A DNA stretch of 6,548 bases from Kiritimatiellia bacterium. GTDB lineage: Bacteria; Verrucomicrobiota; Kiritimatiellia; RFP12; UBA1067. The translations under genes were made by a program, and so were the position numbers. The stretch lies in contig JAFVCR010000014.1 of the NCBI GenBank assembly GCA_017479035.1, forward strand, positions 1-6,548, written 5' to 3'. Of this stretch, positions 6,350 through 6,548 are shown in pieces (the stretch's first letter is position 1; each line of letters opens with the position of its first letter). Below the pieces are notes generated by a model, which worked only from the letters and a program-made list of their open reading frames with translations, was not told the DNA's origin and made no database searches.

Positions 6350-6547
6350 GTGGCACATAATGTAGTTAGCAGTGTGCAGTGTGCAGTTCTTGCTATCAAT
6401 GTCCACCCCCACTGTGTACTGTGGGGACGCAGGCATCTCGCCCGCGGAGGATTTGCGGTTTGTAGTTCTTGTGTAGCAATGTCAACCCCCACTGTGTACT
6501 GTGGGGACGCGGGCGTCTCGCCCGCGGAGGATTTGCAGTGTGCAGTT
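6350..6547 (+). CDS. Doubtful GTG-initiated ORF running out of the window through the 80-bp repeats
   Basis: From GTG at 6350, preceded by AAGGAG with 7-nt spacing, 66 codons stay open to the right edge. The peptide begins MAHNVVSSVQCAVLAINVHP. It has no recognisable domain. Because the repeat period is about 80 bp, not a multiple of three, the two repeat copies are read in different frames (WGRRHLARG in the first, YCGDAGVSPAED in the second), which argues against selection for this protein. Either the GTG starts a gene into which repeats expanded or inserted, or the frame is open by chance because the repeats are GC-rich. I cannot name it. The well-placed ribosome binding site is the only positive evidence. 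Confidence 0.2.
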   Translation, partial: MAHNVVSSVQCAVLAINVHPHCVLWGRRHLARGGFAVCSSCVAMSTPTVYCGDAGVSPAEDLQCAV

Positions 6548-6548
6548 A
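6371..6548. repeat. Tandem repeat, unit about 80 bp, at least two copies, continuing past the right edge
   Basis: Copy one spans about 6382-6460 and copy two about 6461-6540, and the final bases TGCAGTTA look like the start of a third. Exactly 80 bp separates the conserved cores (6405-6430 and 6485-6510 are identical over 26 bp; 6441-6456 and 6521-6536 are identical over 16 bp). Each unit has two potential hairpins: CCCCAC/GTGGGG with an 8-nt loop (6407-6412 with 6421-6426; 6487-6492 with 6501-6506), and a GC-rich one that is perfect in copy two (CGCGGGCG/CGCCCGCG, 6508-6515 with 6519-6526, 3-nt loop) but has two mismatches in copy one. A short 7-bp tandem AGTGTGC (6371-6384) precedes copy one. 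The whole unit is conserved, so it is not a CRISPR array. Confidence 0.85.

Noticed and set aside
6165..6356. A 64-residue N-terminal extension of the NhaC gene
   Set aside because: The frame is open by chance through AT-rich intergenic DNA. It crosses the perfect -35/-10 promoter and the dyad, and the family N-terminus fits the ATG at 6164.
6320..6356. Integron attC-like site (GTTGCAC) or sigma54 promoter (TGGCAC)
   Set aside because: GTTGCAC does not fit the GTTRRRY core, no partner site is found, and TGGCAC at 6351 lacks the TTGC element at the required spacing.
6371..6548. CRISPR array at the right edge
   Set aside because: The full 80-bp unit is conserved between copies, with no unique spacers between short repeats, and no cas gene is present.

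Overview
The window looks like chromosomal DNA of a bacterium in the PVC superphylum, most likely Kiritimatiellota or Lentisphaerota (anaerobic, often gut or sediment). This rests on recalled family style, not a database search. The pointers are a C-terminal 'GLVKGSFKIY...GTATVK' domain, a BspA-type leucine-rich-repeat protein ending in 'ARFFRLEA', and a mutarotase domain joined to a sodium symporter. Coding DNA is GC-rich. The intergenic stretch near the right edge is clearly more AT-rich.

Layout. From the left edge to 851 (+) lies the 3' end of a large, probably exported protein. It converges on a three-gene minus-strand cluster. Read 5' to 3' on the minus strand, the cluster is an NhaC-type Na+/H+ antiporter (6164-4848), a periplasmic kelch mutarotase fused to a sodium:solute symporter (4820-2238), and a signal-peptide-bearing BspA/LRR protein (2223-940). 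Gaps are 27 and 14 nt. A weak hairpin at 932-959 separates the convergent 3' ends.

Joint function (inference). The fusion protein probably equilibrates the anomers of an acidic sugar, with a sialic-acid-like compound as best guess, and imports it with Na+. The antiporter next to it could expel Na+ and sustain the gradient. The LRR protein may be an exported surface or periplasmic protein. No sialic acid catabolic genes lie in the window, so the substrate is unproven.

Expression. The antiporter and the fusion gene each have a promoter-like -35/-10 pair with a 17-nt spacer, and the -10 box ends 6-7 nt before the ATG. Neither has a Shine-Dalgarno sequence. Both are therefore predicted to make leaderless mRNAs.

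Right edge (6165-6548). Beyond the antiporter promoter is AT-rich DNA containing a nested dyad. Outer arms at 6288-6301 and 6336-6349 enclose a palindromic TATAAT element. The 3' arm covers a strong Shine-Dalgarno placed before a GTG codon at 6350. An approximately 80-bp tandem repeat with GC-rich palindromes then starts and runs out of the window. This is the least explained part of the window.
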